From contig NZ_CP025086.1 of NCBI RefSeq assembly GCF_004135935.1, positions 1,302,001 to 1,366,000 of the forward strand: a stretch of DNA of 64,000 bases, written 5' to 3'. The notes beneath the pieces are model-generated. The model saw only the letters and a program-made list of their open reading frames with translations. It was not told the origin of the DNA and searched no databases. This document shows positions 26,659 through 36,826 of the stretch, in pieces. How positions within the stretch are numbered: the first letter of the stretch is position 1; the number at the start of each line of letters is the position of its first letter. The translations under genes and the position numbers were made by a program. The stretch is from Methylovirgula ligni (GTDB lineage Bacteria > Pseudomonadota > Alphaproteobacteria > Rhizobiales > Beijerinckiaceae).

Positions 26659-27717
26659 ATGAAGCGTTTTTTGGTGACGGGCGGCGCGGGGTTCATCGGT
26701 TCTGCCGTCGTGCGGCACCTCGTCGGGGATCTCGGCCATCAAGTTTGCGTGCTCGATAAATTGACCTACGCGGGCAATCTCGAAAATCTTGAGCCCATCG
26801 CCCGGAGCGCGCGTTTTCATTTTGCCCGGCTCGATATTTGCGACGTCGCCGCCGTACGCGCGCTCTTCGCCGAGTTCCAGCCCGAAGTCGTGATGCATCT
26901 CGCGGCCGAGAGCCACGTCGATCGCTCCATCGACGGGCCGGCGGCCTTTATCCAGACGAATGTCGTGGGCACGTTTCATCTTCTCGATGTGGCCCATGAT
27001 TATTGGCAAAGCTTGCCGCCGGACGGCAGGGCGGGGTTCCGCTTTCATCATGTTTCGACCGACGAGGTTTTCGGTTCGCTCCATGACGAGGGGCTTTTCT
27101 CCGAGACGAGCCCCTATCAGCCGAACTCGCCCTATTCGGCATCAAAGGCCGCGTCCGATCATTTGGTGCGCGCATGGAACCACACTTATGGGCTTCCTGC
27201 GGTGGCGTCGAATTGTTCGAATAATTATGGCCCTTATCATTTCCCCGAGAAATTGATTCCGCTCATCATCCTCAACGGGCTTGAGGGCAAGCCGCTGCCG
27301 ATCTATGGCCAGGGCGACAACATTCGCGACTGGCTTTACGTGGAAGATCACGCGCGCGCCCTGGTCTTGGTTGCGGAGCAAGGGCGCGTCGGCGAAACCT
27401 ACAATATTGGCGGGTCGAGCGAGCGCACCAATCTGCAAGTGGTCGAGGCCGTCTGCGATCTGGTCGATGAGATGGCGCCGGATGCCGCGATCGGCCCGCG
27501 TCGGGAGCTGATCCGGTTCGTCGCCGACCGCCCAGGCCACGACAAGCGCTACGCCATCGATGCCGGCAAGATCAAACGCGAACTCGGCTTCACGCCGCGG
27601 GAAAGTTTTGAGACCGGCCTGCGCAAGACAGTGCGCTGGTATCTGGACAACGAAGCCTGGTGGCGGCGCCTCCGCACCAGCGTTTATCGCGGCGAGCGTT
27701 TGGGTCACGTCGCATGA
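26659..27717 (+). CDS. rfbB: dTDP-glucose 4,6-dehydratase
   Basis: 352 residues. An extended SDR enzyme: the NAD-binding motif [15 protein letters not shown] opens the protein, the catalytic THR-ASP-GLU element is in [11 protein letters not shown], and [15 protein letters not shown] gives the catalytic Tyr/Lys. [15 protein letters not shown] and [17 protein letters not shown] are RmlB signatures. It converts dTDP-glucose to dTDP-4-keto-6-deoxyglucose. It starts the plus-strand rhamnose operon and overlaps rfbD by ATGA. Confidence 0.96.
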   Translation: MKRFLVTGGAGFIGSAVVRHLVGDLGHQVCVLDKLTYAGNLENLEPIARSARFHFARLDICDVAAVRALFAEFQPEVVMHLAAESHVDRSIDGPAAFIQTNVVGTFHLLDVAHDYWQSLPPDGRAGFRFHHVSTDEVFGSLHDEGLFSETSPYQPNSPYSASKAASDHLVRAWNHTYGLPAVASNCSNNYGPYHFPEKLIPLIILNGLEGKPLPIYGQGDNIRDWLYVEDHARALVLVAEQGRVGETYNIGGSSERTNLQVVEAVCDLVDEMAPDAAIGPRRELIRFVADRPGHDKRYAIDAGKIKRELGFTPRESFETGLRKTVRWYLDNEAWWRRLRTSVYRGERLGHVA

Positions 27718-28613
27718 GCGACTCCATCCTGATTTTCGGGGCCGGAGGCCAACTCGGGCAGGAGATTTTGGCGCAGGCTGCGGCGCAAGGCCGCGATGTT
27801 ATCGGGCTCGCGCGTCCACAGGCCGATATATGCGACATTTCCGCGGTCGCGCGGCATATTGCCGAGACGCGCCCGCGGCTCATTGTGAACGCGGCCGCCT
27901 ATACGGCGGTCGACAAGGCCGAGAGCGAGGCGGAGACAGCACGGCTTGTGAATGTCTTCGGCGCAGCCAACGTCGCGAGCGCCGCTGCCGCCGCCAATGT
28001 TCCGCTTGTCCATCTTTCGACCGATTATGTCTTCGATGGCAGCAAGCGCGGTCCTTATGTCGAAAGCGATCCGGTCGCGTCCCTCGGCGTTTATGGGCGG
28101 ACCAAGGCTGAGGGCGAGGCGGCCGTGCGCGCCGCCGCGCCGCGCCATGTCATTTTGCGCACGGCTTGGGTCTACGGCCGTTTCGGCCATAATTTCCTGA
28201 AGACGATTTTGCGGCTCGCCGGGGAGCGGCCGGAATTGCGCGTCGTTGCCGACCAGACGGGGTGTCCGACGGCAACGCAGGATCTTGCCGCGGCGATTTT
28301 TGCGATCGACAGGGCTGTCCAGGACGGAAACGCCGTGGAGTGGGGCACTTATCATTTCGCAGGGCCCGATGCGACGAGCTGGCACGGCTTTGCCGAGGCC
28401 ATTGTCGCGGCGCAGGCGCGGTGGACGGGAATGCGGCCCCCGGTGACGGCGATCTCCAACGAGGATTATCCGACCCCGGCACGCCGGCCGCCCAATTCGC
28501 AACTCGACAGCGGCCGGTTCGCCGCTGCTTTCGGCTATCGGGCCATCCCCTGGCGCCCGCGCGTCGCCGAGACGGTTCAGGCGTTGCTGCAACCCGTGGA
28601 GACGTGCGTTTGA
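27714..28613 (+). CDS. rfbD: dTDP-4-dehydrorhamnose reductase
   Basis: 299 residues from ATG 27714, overlapping the rfbB stop. The NADPH motif [15 protein letters not shown], the catalytic Thr/Tyr/Lys set in [10 protein letters not shown] and YGRTKAEGE, and [15 protein letters not shown] are typical of RmlD. It performs the final reduction to dTDP-L-rhamnose. Its stop overlaps the rfbA start, so the three genes are translationally coupled. Confidence 0.95.
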   Translation: MSDSILIFGAGGQLGQEILAQAAAQGRDVIGLARPQADICDISAVARHIAETRPRLIVNAAAYTAVDKAESEAETARLVNVFGAANVASAAAAANVPLVHLSTDYVFDGSKRGPYVESDPVASLGVYGRTKAEGEAAVRAAAPRHVILRTAWVYGRFGHNFLKTILRLAGERPELRVVADQTGCPTATQDLAAAIFAIDRAVQDGNAVEWGTYHFAGPDATSWHGFAEAIVAAQARWTGMRPPVTAISNEDYPTPARRPPNSQLDSGRFAAAFGYRAIPWRPRVAETVQALLQPVETCV

Positions 28614-29479
28614 AGGGGATTATTCTGGCGGGCGGCACCGGCACGCGCCTTTACCCGCTGACGATCGCGCTGTCGAAGCAATTGCTGCCTGTCTACGACA
28701 AGCCGATGATCTATTATCCGCTGTCGGTTTTGATCATGGCGGACATTCGAGACATCCTGATCATCACCACGTTGCAGGATCAGCACGCGTTTCGGAAATT
28801 GCTTGGCGACGGAAGCCAGTTCGGCATCAAGCTGAGCTATGCCGTCCAGGATGCGCCGCGCGGCCTCGCTGAAGCTTTCATTATCGGGCGCCGCTTCGTC
28901 GGGGACGACAATGTCGCGCTCGTGCTCGGCGACAACATATTTTACGGCCACGGCCTGACGGAGCTTCTCAAGCAGGCAGCCAAGCGAACCGAAGGCGCCA
29001 CCATCTTCGGTTATGTCGTCGCGGATCCGCAGCGCTACGGCGTAGTGGAACTCGACGCGCAGAAGCGCCCCGTCTCGATCGTCGAAAAACCCACCGCACC
29101 GCAATCCGATCTCGCGGTCACTGGGCTCTATTTCTACGACAACGACGTCCTGGAGATTGCCGCGGCGGTCAAGCCTTCAGGGCGCGGAGAATTGGAAATC
29201 ACCGATGTCAACCGCGCCTATCTGGAGCGCGGCAAGCTGAACGTCGAGATCATGGGCCGGGGCTTTGCCTGGCTCGATACGGGCACGCACGACAGCCTGA
29301 TAGAGGCCGGAAATTTCGTCGAAATTCTTGAGCGCAGGCAGGGCTTGAAAATGTGCTGCCCGGAGGAGATCGCCTTTAATCAAGGGCTGATTACCCGTGC
29401 GCAATTGCTGGACATCGCCGCGCGTTACGGCAAATCGGGGTACGGGAAATATCTCGCCAGGGTTGCAAAGGAAAATTGA
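28610..29479 (+). CDS. rfbA: Glucose-1-phosphate thymidylyltransferase
   Basis: 289 residues from TTG 28610: [18 protein letters not shown] is the classic N-terminus, and GGAG lies eight bases before. A GTG six bases earlier has poorer spacing. The frame continues far upstream inside rfbD but that part is a shadow. [12 protein letters not shown] and [15 protein letters not shown] are RmlA signatures. It makes dTDP-glucose, the first step of the rhamnose pathway. A CCTGCG-CTTC-CGCAGG hairpin (29517-29532) lies 37 bases after the stop, without a T-run. Confidence 0.95.
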   Translation: MKGIILAGGTGTRLYPLTIALSKQLLPVYDKPMIYYPLSVLIMADIRDILIITTLQDQHAFRKLLGDGSQFGIKLSYAVQDAPRGLAEAFIIGRRFVGDDNVALVLGDNIFYGHGLTELLKQAAKRTEGATIFGYVVADPQRYGVVELDAQKRPVSIVEKPTAPQSDLAVTGLYFYDNDVLEIAAAVKPSGRGELEITDVNRAYLERGKLNVEIMGRGFAWLDTGTHDSLIEAGNFVEILERRQGLKMCCPEEIAFNQGLITRAQLLDIAARYGKSGYGKYLARVAKEN

Positions 29480-29744
29480 GCCGTTTTCTGCCCGCTTCGT
29501 TTCAGGCGGCAGCGGCCCTGCGCTTCCGCAGGCTGAGCCCAAAATGAGTGCATGCACACATATACACGGATTTGTGATCATCCTTCCGCAGAGGAAGTTA
29601 TCCGCATGATCGATCTAGAACTTCGCCAGGCCGATCCCTGTTGATGAACCCTACGTCAACTGGACAGCATGAATCTGTATCGCTACTAAAAATATAGCTC
29701 GGAGGTCTTTCTAGACCTGCCATTTCTCATTTATTTTTGTCCAA

Positions 29745-32700
29745 ATGGATGAACTTGTTTTTTGGCTTAAGGGTGAGGCCGAGCAAAATTTTGGCGACGC
29801 TCTGTCGCTATACTTGTCCGAGCGACTTTTCCTTCGCACTCTCAGGCGCGCGGTCCGGGTCCGGATCATAGGAAGCTGCCTGCACGACGACTTCGTCCCT
29901 GAAGATTATCCAAGGGGACGTCCCGCGCCCGATACACGTGAACCGCTCATCGTTTGGGGCGGCGGTATCCGGGAACGCGGCGGCCTCAGTCCCGAGAAGC
30001 AAAAAAGGGTCGAGATTCTCTCGGTCCGTGGGCCTTTATCGGTCAGCGAATTGGCGCTCGGGGCCGAGATTCCGATCGGCGATCCGGCTCTGTTTCTGCC
30101 GGCGCTCTATCAGCCGAGGCAACGCAGGAAATTCACCGGCAAGTCCGTCTGCGTTCCGCATTTTCATGATCGGCGCCCGGACGATTTCCTGCTTGCCCAG
30201 AGCGGGGCGGATCTGGTCTTGCGGCCGAATATCGGCTCACATGAGAGCGATATCGAGGCCTTTATCGACGCGATCGCGTCTGCGGACTTCGTACTCTCCG
30301 CCTCTTTGCACGGCGCCATCGTCGCCGCGGCCTATAAACGGCCCTTCGCGTTTTGGGACAGTGGCGCCGCGATCGATCTGCCCGCGAAATGGGAGGATTT
30401 TGCCGCTTCCGTCGGTATATCGGCGGCCTTCGCGTCCGATCTTGCGGCAGGGCTCACGCAGTATCAGCTCAATATCGCGCCGGTCATATCTTTGCCCGGC
30501 CTCTGGGATTGTTTCAGCAGGGCGCCCTATCTGTTGCGTCCCGACGCAATTCTCAAACTCTTGCAATACGAACTCGGCCCCGCGGTCGATTCCGCTTTGG
30601 CTGCCGACATCGCGGCGCGGATCGCGGTTTTCGAAGCGCAACTGCCGCGGTTCAAGGCCATTGCCGCCGAGTCAGCCGAAGCTGTCGCCGATCTTTCCGA
30701 TGAAATGCGTGTCGATCAGAAGGATGAGGACGGGCAGCGAGAAATCCTCCTGGCGAAATTGAATGAACGTGAACGCCGCATTGTTGAACTGGAAGGTGGC
30801 GCGCTGCAGATCGAGCAGATCCGTGCCTTCGAGCGGCAACGGTTCGACGAAGGTCTGCGCGAGCGGGAGCGCCGCGTCTCCGAGTTGAAAGGAAGCTCGC
30901 TGCAGATCGAGCAGATTTACGCCTCGGCGTGTCAGCGTTTTGATGAGGGTCTGCGCGAACACAGGCGCGGTGTCGAAACGCTTATGGAAGAGCTCCGCCA
31001 ACTCTTGGCGGAGCGCGATCGCGAGCGGCGGCAGTTCGAGGAGGCCTCGAGCCAGCGCGGTCGTTATGTCGCGGCACTTGAACAGGGTTTGGAGAGCGCC
31101 CGGAAACAAGCCGCGGAATTGCAACAAAGCCTCGATGCGCTGCTCGCCGCGCAAGCCAAACGCCGATCGGCTTGGCGCGAGACTGCAGGGAAATTGCGGC
31201 GTCCATGGCAGCGTTATCGTGTTCGCCGGCAGATCGAGGCGGTCCGGGACTCGGGAATTTTCGACCCTGCCTATTATCTCGCGCATAATCCCGACATATC
31301 CGGCGATCCTGTGGAGCATTATGTGCTCCGCGGTGCGCGGGAAGGGCGCGATCCGCATTTCTTTTTCAATACGGAATATTATCTCTCGCAATTGAGCGCG
31401 CCGGAGAAGATCGAAAACGCCCTGCTGCATTTCCTGAGCCAATCAAAATGGGAATGCGCGAATCCCCATCCGCTTTTCGATTGCGGCTATTATCGCCACA
31501 GATATTTGCAGGGCCGGCGCGAGATCAATCCGCTGGTCGATTTCATTCGTCATGGTCGTGCGGCCAATCGCATTCCGTTCGGCCTCTTCGACGCCGACTA
31601 TTATCTGAGAACAAACCCGCAGGTTGCCGCGAGCGGCCTCGATCCGTTTCTGCACTATGTCACGCAGGGCAGCCGCGCGCGGCTTCGCGCGCACCCGCTC
31701 TTCGATGTTGACTATTATCTTGGCGCCAATCCGGATGTCGCCGCGGCCGGCGTCGATCCGTTCTTGCACTATATCCTTGAGGGCGGCCGCGAGCGGCGCA
31801 ACCCGCACCCCCTGTTTGATACGGGTTATTACCTCGACACCAATGCCGATGTCGCCGCGAGCGGCATGAATCCGCTCATCCATTATGTCGCCTATGGCGC
31901 GCGGGAGCGGCGAAATCCCCATCCACTCTTCGACGCGAAATATTATCTTGACCAACTCCCGGACGCAGGGACGATCGAAAACCCGCTGCTGCATTTCCTC
32001 AGCGCCCCGAATGGCGAGGACGCCGACCCGCATCCGCTTTTCGACGACGCCTTTTATCGCCGGACCTATTCGCGGGGGCGGACGGACGGCATCAATTCCT
32101 TGCTCCATTATGTTACCCAGGGAGCGCGCGCGGGCCATGCGCCCAACGCCGTTTTCGACGCCAGGGGATATGCCTTCGAGCATCCGGACGTGGATGTCTA
32201 TGGCGGCAACGCTTTGGTGCATTATGTTCGCTGCGGGCAGGCACGAAAGTTCGCCGTTCATCCGCTCTTCGAGGCCGACTGGTATCTGACGAAATATCCG
32301 GATGTCGTCGCGACGGGCCTCGACCCTTATGCGCATTATGTGCGGCGCGGATTGAGCGAGGGGCGTCTTGGCTCACGGGCGCTCGGCGATGATCCCGACA
32401 TCCGGGCGCCATTTCCGCTGCCGTCTCATAAGGATACCGCGCGCGTCGCGATCGTCGTTCCGGCCTATAAGAGCTATTTCGATACCTATCGCTGTCTGAC
32501 CTCGATCAGCCGGCTGAGCGGCAGCGATGTCGCGTACAGGCTTGTCGTCGTCGATGATTGCCCGGAGCGCCCGGTCGGCCCGTTGCTGACGGATCATCCC
32601 GGCGTCGAGATCGTCGCCAACGCCGAGAATCTCGGCTTCCTGCGCACCTGCAATCGTGCGGCCGAGATCACGGATGAGGAATTCATCCTCTTCCTCAACA

Positions 32701-35147
32701 ACGATACGATCGTCACCCGGGGCTGGCTCAAGTCGCTCGTCGATCTTGCTGATCGGGTGCCGCGGAGCGGCATGATCGGCGGCAAGCTGCTCAACTACGA
32801 CGGCTCCGTGCAGGAGGCCGGCGGCACGATCTTCCGCAACGGCTGGGGCTATCCCTACGGGCGCGGATTGGACGCCGGCCTGCCGGAATTGAATTTCGTC
32901 CGCGAGGTTGATTGCGTCATCGGCGCCTCCATGCTCGTCCGCCGCACGGCGTTCGAGGAGGTTGGCGGCTTTGATCCGCGTTACGCCCCGGCGTTTTACG
33001 AGGAGTTCGACCTCGCCTTCGCCTTGCAAGACAAGGGCTATCGCGTCCTCTATCAGCCGGCGAGCGAGGTCTACCATCTGGGAAGCGCCTCTTACGGCAT
33101 CGAGGTTCGCGATCGGCAATCCGCGATCAATCATGGCCGCTTTGTCGAGAAATGGGCGCAGCGGCTACTGACGCAGGCCGAGGGAGAGTCCGACATATTC
33201 CGCGCCCGCGCGCACCCCGCCGAACATGGAACCATCCTCATCATCGACGACGTGGTGCCGGAATATGACAAGCACGCCGGCGCACTGACGACGACGCAAT
33301 ATATGCGCCTCCTCGCCGGGAGCGGCTTCAAGGTCATTTACTGGCCGCATGCGCTGGAAGCGACGCAGCCCTATACGCGGGAGTTGCAACAGGCCGGCGT
33401 CGAAGTCATCTATGGCGAGGTGAGTTTTTCGGCCTGGCTCGATCGCGCCGGGCGGTTCATCGATTTCGTCTGGGTCGCACGCCCGGACGTCGCGCCGCAT
33501 TACATCAAACATATCCGCAAGAAGACGCACGCGCGGCTGCTGTATTATACGCATGATCTGCATTATCTGCGGGAGCAGCGGCGTTACGAGATCGAAGGCG
33601 ATGCCTGGGCTCTGTCGGAGAGCAAAAGGCTGAAGCCGATCGAGATCAAGATCTTCAAATCGGTCGATTGCGTCACGACGCCGAGCGCTGAGGAGGCGGA
33701 GATTATCGCCGCACTCGCGCCGGGCGCGGAAGTGCGCGTGCTTCCGCCGTATTTTTACAAGAGTGCCGCCAAGCCGCCCGCGGAGGCGGCGCCGCTGCCG
33801 CTCCGTAAGGAGATCATTTTTGTCGGCGGCTATGGGCATGTGCCGAATGTCGATGCGGCGAAAGTATTGGTCGAGGAGGTCATGCCGCTCGTCTGGGCGC
33901 AGGTTCCCGAAGCACGCGTCATGTTGATCGGCAGCAGGCCGCCGCCGGAGGTTCAACAGCTCGCGCGGGATCGCGTGGAGGTCATCGGCTTCGTGCCGCA
34001 ACTCGAGCCCTATTACGCTCGGGCCCGCATGTCGGTCAGCCCGCTGCGTTATGGCGCCGGTGTCAAGGGCAAGATCGTTTCCAGCCTCGAACAGGGCGTG
34101 CCCGTCGTCACGACGCCGATTGGCAGCGAGGGAATTGGTCTCAAACCTGGCGTCGAGGTCCTCGTCGGAACGACACCGGCGGAGATCGCGGCGCATGTCG
34201 TGCGCCTTTACAAGGACGATGCGCTGCTGCTCTCGCTGGCCGAAGCCGGGCGACGTGTCATCGATACCCGCTTCAACGAGGCGAAAGCGCGCGAGGCCTT
34301 TCTCGCCGCGCTGCATGTGAAGACGGCCGATGTATCCAGCCAGCCGGTCGAGAAGCTGAGCGACCGGGACAGCCAGAGGCCGTTATCGGACGACGAGGCG
34401 GGCCGCCTATTCGATTTGCAGGACAGAGACGGCGTGTTCGAGACCCTGATCGAGGCGTGCTATTCGCACGTTCTCAAGGCTGGGGACAGCGCCGTGGATG
34501 GCGGAGCGCATGTCGGCATGCATACGCTCCCTATGGCTCGCCTCGTTGGAGAAACAGGAGAAGTTTTTGCGTTCGAGCCGATCCGCCCGCTCGCAGATTG
34601 CATAGCTTCAGCCGCCGCCGAGATGCCGCAGGTCAAAGTGCGCGTCGAGGCTCTTGCCGACGTCGAGGGCGAAACATCGTTTCATTTGATGAGCGACGAG
34701 CCCTGGCTTTCAAGTATTGCGCGCCGGTTCGTCGGTGCTGACAAAGCCGTCGAAGTCATCGAAGTTCCGCGCTTTCGCCTGGATACATTGGCTGAAAAAC
34801 CCATCCGCTTCATCAAGCTCGATCTCGAAAGCGGTGACTATCACGCCTTGCTCGGTGCGACGGAATTACTGCTCCGCCAGAAGCCGGTCATCGCATTGGA
34901 GTGCGGGCGAGCCGATGCCGCTGCCGTCGCGGGATACAGCGAAGATGAGTTTTTCGGTCTGTTCGAACAGCTCGAATATCATCTTTACGATTTGCTCGGC
35001 CGGCCCTTTACGCGGGACGATTTCGTAAGGCCGTATACGGATCGCCTGGTTCCCCATTACCTCATCGCCGTCCCCGGAGATGTCGAGCATCTTATGGACC
35101 GCCTGCGCGAGGACGCGAGAGCCGCATTGGAAAAATCACAGCCATGA
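29745..35147 (+). CDS. 1800-residue multidomain glycan-assembly protein (pyruvyl transferase, repeats, GT2, GT4, FkbM methyltransferase)
   Basis: One uninterrupted frame. Residues ~3-275 resemble polysaccharide pyruvyl transferases (WGGGIRERGG, SVRGPLSVSEL, IGDPALFLP, LSASLHGAIVAAAYKRPFAFWD). About 290-485 is charged coiled coil with two near-copies of ELxGxxLQIEQI. Residues 506-878 are ten FDxxYYL repeats. A GT2-like domain runs ~900-1130 (VAIVVPAYKSYFDTYRCL, LFLNNDTIVTRGWL, YEEFDLAFALQDKGYRVLY). A GT4-like domain spans ~1162-1515 (GGYGHVPNVDAAKVL, SPLRYGAGVKGKIVSSLEQG). The C-terminal ~1545-1780 matches FkbM-type methyltransferases (VDGGAHVGMHTLPMARLVG, FIKLDLESGDYHALLGA). No signal peptide or membrane segment. 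It heads an operon with the heptose genes, 22 bases upstream of hddA. Roles in one glycan are inferred. Confidence 0.88.
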   Translation: MDELVFWLKGEAEQNFGDALSLYLSERLFLRTLRRAVRVRIIGSCLHDDFVPEDYPRGRPAPDTREPLIVWGGGIRERGGLSPEKQKRVEILSVRGPLSVSELALGAEIPIGDPALFLPALYQPRQRRKFTGKSVCVPHFHDRRPDDFLLAQSGADLVLRPNIGSHESDIEAFIDAIASADFVLSASLHGAIVAAAYKRPFAFWDSGAAIDLPAKWEDFAASVGISAAFASDLAAGLTQYQLNIAPVISLPGLWDCFSRAPYLLRPDAILKLLQYELGPAVDSALAADIAARIAVFEAQLPRFKAIAAESAEAVADLSDEMRVDQKDEDGQREILLAKLNERERRIVELEGGALQIEQIRAFERQRFDEGLRERERRVSELKGSSLQIEQIYASACQRFDEGLREHRRGVETLMEELRQLLAERDRERRQFEEASSQRGRYVAALEQGLESARKQAAELQQSLDALLAAQAKRRSAWRETAGKLRRPWQRYRVRRQIEAVRDSGIFDPAYYLAHNPDISGDPVEHYVLRGAREGRDPHFFFNTEYYLSQLSAPEKIENALLHFLSQSKWECANPHPLFDCGYYRHRYLQGRREINPLVDFIRHGRAANRIPFGLFDADYYLRTNPQVAASGLDPFLHYVTQGSRARLRAHPLFDVDYYLGANPDVAAAGVDPFLHYILEGGRERRNPHPLFDTGYYLDTNADVAASGMNPLIHYVAYGARERRNPHPLFDAKYYLDQLPDAGTIENPLLHFLSAPNGEDADPHPLFDDAFYRRTYSRGRTDGINSLLHYVTQGARAGHAPNAVFDARGYAFEHPDVDVYGGNALVHYVRCGQARKFAVHPLFEADWYLTKYPDVVATGLDPYAHYVRRGLSEGRLGSRALGDDPDIRAPFPLPSHKDTARVAIVVPAYKSYFDTYRCLTSISRLSGSDVAYRLVVVDDCPERPVGPLLTDHPGVEIVANAENLGFLRTCNRAAEITDEEFILFLNNDTIVTRGWLKSLVDLADRVPRSGMIGGKLLNYDGSVQEAGGTIFRNGWGYPYGRGLDAGLPELNFVREVDCVIGASMLVRRTAFEEVGGFDPRYAPAFYEEFDLAFALQDKGYRVLYQPASEVYHLGSASYGIEVRDRQSAINHGRFVEKWAQRLLTQAEGESDIFRARAHPAEHGTILIIDDVVPEYDKHAGALTTTQYMRLLAGSGFKVIYWPHALEATQPYTRELQQAGVEVIYGEVSFSAWLDRAGRFIDFVWVARPDVAPHYIKHIRKKTHARLLYYTHDLHYLREQRRYEIEGDAWALSESKRLKPIEIKIFKSVDCVTTPSAEEAEIIAALAPGAEVRVLPPYFYKSAAKPPAEAAPLPLRKEIIFVGGYGHVPNVDAAKVLVEEVMPLVWAQVPEARVMLIGSRPPPEVQQLARDRVEVIGFVPQLEPYYARARMSVSPLRYGAGVKGKIVSSLEQGVPVVTTPIGSEGIGLKPGVEVLVGTTPAEIAAHVVRLYKDDALLLSLAEAGRRVIDTRFNEAKAREAFLAALHVKTADVSSQPVEKLSDRDSQRPLSDDEAGRLFDLQDRDGVFETLIEACYSHVLKAGDSAVDGGAHVGMHTLPMARLVGETGEVFAFEPIRPLADCIASAAAEMPQVKVRVEALADVEGETSFHLMSDEPWLSSIARRFVGADKAVEVIEVPRFRLDTLAEKPIRFIKLDLESGDYHALLGATELLLRQKPVIALECGRADAAAVAGYSEDEFFGLFEQLEYHLYDLLGRPFTRDDFVRPYTDRLVPHYLIAVPGDVEHLMDRLREDARAALEKSQP
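31260..32380 (+). repeat. Ten tandem 37-codon repeats inside the 1800-residue protein
   Basis: Ten units share the pattern FDxxYYLxxNPDVAxxGxDPLLHYVxxGxxExRxPHPL. Units 4-6 are the most alike; units 2, 3, 7 and 8 replace NPDV by other residues; unit 10 (FEADWYLTKYPDV) ends the array. The average pitch is 112 bases. DNA conservation is moderate, so the copies are not recent duplications except perhaps units 4-6. Confidence 0.85.
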
Positions 35148-35169
35148 GCACTCAGTACGGCAAAGACAC

Positions 35170-36249
35170 ATGCGTCTAGAAAAAATTCCGAGCATCCTTG
35201 CCGAGGACGGCGCAGTGCGGCCGATGCGCTCGCGCGCGCCTCTGCGTCTCGGCCTTGCGGGCGGCGGCACGGACTTGCCGAGCTATTGCGAGGCTTATGG
35301 CGGCGCGGTGCTGAACGTGACGATCGACCGTTACGCCTATGCGCATATGCGGCCGCTCGAAGCGGGGCGTGTCCGGTTCCGGGCCAGCGATGTCGGCGTC
35401 GAGGAAGAGCTTGCGGCAGAGGCCGATCTTCCGATGCAGGGCGCCTTGCCGCTGCATCGCGCGGTCTACAATCGGATCGTCCGGGACTTTCTCGGTGGCG
35501 TAGCGCCCTCGATCGAAGTTTCGACGACAGTGGACGCGCCGCCGGGATCGGGCCTCGGCTCGTCCTCCGCGCTTGTCGTCGCTTTGGTCGAGGCTTTCCG
35601 CGCGGCTTTCGCGCTGCCGCTCGGGCCTTATGACGTCGCCCATCTCGCCTATCGGATCGAGCGCGTTGATCTCGGCCTGGCCGGCGGCAAGCAGGACCAA
35701 TACGCGGCGGCGTTCGGCGGCATGAACTTCATCGAGTTTCTGTCGCAGGACCGTGTCATCGTGAATCCGCTGCGCGTGTCGCGCTCGGCGCTCAACGAGC
35801 TGGAAGCGGCGCTGGTCGTCTGCTTCACCGGCCAGTCGCGCCGCTCCGATGAGATCATTGGCGCGCAGCTCAAGGGGATTGAGACGCACCATGCGGCGAC
35901 GATCGAGGGGCTGCATCAATTGAAGGCCGATGCGGTGGAGATGAAGAGCGCGCTGCTGCGCGGCGATCTTCGCGGCCTGGCGGCGATTCTGAACCGGTCG
36001 TGGACCGCGAAACAGAGGACCGCCGACGGCATAACCACCGCGTTGATTCGCCAGCTCTATGACGTTGCCATGGAAAACGGCGCCTGGGCGGGCAAGGTCT
36101 CCGGCGCGGGCGGCGGCGGCTTCATGATGTTCGTCACCGATCCGGAAAATCGCTACCGGCTTGTCTCAGCCATGCGTGCCACGGGCGCCGACGCGCACCC
36201 GGTTCATTTCGTCGACGTCGGAGCCGAGACGTGGCGCGTCAATCCCTAG
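35170..36249 (+). CDS. hddA: D-glycero-D-manno-heptose 7-phosphate kinase (GHMP family)
   Basis: 359 residues from ATG 35170; an ATG at codon 19 (MRSRAPLRLGLAGGGTDLP) is possible. GHMP kinase motifs: LRLGLAGGGTDLPSY at the N-terminus, the ATP loop PPGSGLGSSSALVVAL, and the C-terminal KVSGAGGGGFMMF. The N-terminal wording and length match HddA, which phosphorylates heptose 7-phosphate at C1 to the alpha-1,7-bisphosphate. It sits between the multidomain protein and gmhA, whose start it overlaps by 19 bases, which supports the heptose assignment over fucokinase-like relatives. Confidence 0.88.
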   Translation: MRLEKIPSILAEDGAVRPMRSRAPLRLGLAGGGTDLPSYCEAYGGAVLNVTIDRYAYAHMRPLEAGRVRFRASDVGVEEELAAEADLPMQGALPLHRAVYNRIVRDFLGGVAPSIEVSTTVDAPPGSGLGSSSALVVALVEAFRAAFALPLGPYDVAHLAYRIERVDLGLAGGKQDQYAAAFGGMNFIEFLSQDRVIVNPLRVSRSALNELEAALVVCFTGQSRRSDEIIGAQLKGIETHHAATIEGLHQLKADAVEMKSALLRGDLRGLAAILNRSWTAKQRTADGITTALIRQLYDVAMENGAWAGKVSGAGGGGFMMFVTDPENRYRLVSAMRATGADAHPVHFVDVGAETWRVNP

Positions 36250-36824
36250 ACTTCATCGCGGCGGAACTGGCGGAATCGCTGGAGGTGCTGACCGCCGCCG
36301 CGCAATCGGAAGCTTTCGCGCGCCAGATCGAGGCGATCGCATCGGCGATCATTTTGTCCTTGCATGAAGGCGGCAAGGTTCTGTTCGCCGGCAATGGCGG
36401 CAGCGCCGCGGACGCGCAGCATATCGCTGGGGAGTTCGTCTCGCGTCTCAATTACGATCGCGCGCCGCTCGCGGGGCTCGCCTTGACGACGGATACGTCG
36501 GTGCTCACCGCTATCGGCAACGATTATGGCTATGAGCAGGTCTTCGCCCGTCAGGTCGCCGGGCTCGGCCGGCCTGCGGATGTTTTCGTCGGCATATCGA
36601 CCTCCGGGCATTCCAGGAATATTCTCGCGGCGCTCGCGGTCGCGCGGGAGAAGGGGCTGCGAACGATCGGCTTCACCGGCGCCGACGGCGGCCCGATGGC
36701 GGGCTATAGTGATTTGCTGCTCAACGCGCCCTCGCGCCGCACGCCGATGATCCAGCAATTGCATATCACGGCGGCGCATATCATCTGTGGTCTGGTTGAA
36801 TCCGCTCTGTGCCCGAAAGGCTAG
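36231..36824 (+). CDS. gmhA: Phosphoheptose (sedoheptulose 7-phosphate) isomerase
   Basis: 197 residues from GTG 36231. A single SIS domain: GKVLFAGNGGSAADAQHIAGEF and DVFVGISTSGHSRNILAAL are the sugar-phosphate loops, and LHITAAHIICGLVE is the C-terminal signature. GmhA converts sedoheptulose 7-phosphate to D-glycero-D-manno-heptose 7-phosphate, the entry to heptose synthesis. It overlaps the kinase gene before it and is followed two bases later by the fused guanylyltransferase-phosphatase gene. Confidence 0.92.
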   Translation: MARQSLDFIAAELAESLEVLTAAAQSEAFARQIEAIASAIILSLHEGGKVLFAGNGGSAADAQHIAGEFVSRLNYDRAPLAGLALTTDTSVLTAIGNDYGYEQVFARQVAGLGRPADVFVGISTSGHSRNILAALAVAREKGLRTIGFTGADGGPMAGYSDLLLNAPSRRTPMIQQLHITAAHIICGLVESALCPKG

Positions 36825-36826
36825 GA

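Noticed and set aside
31260-32380. CRISPR-like or insertion-type repeat array
   Set aside because: The periodicity is in the coding frame (37 codons) with diverged DNA and no constant spacers, so it is a protein repeat.
35080-35169. 30-codon N-terminal extension of the heptose kinase
   Set aside because: It overlaps the end of the 1800-residue gene and shows no similarity to GHMP kinases; the ATG at 35170 is better.
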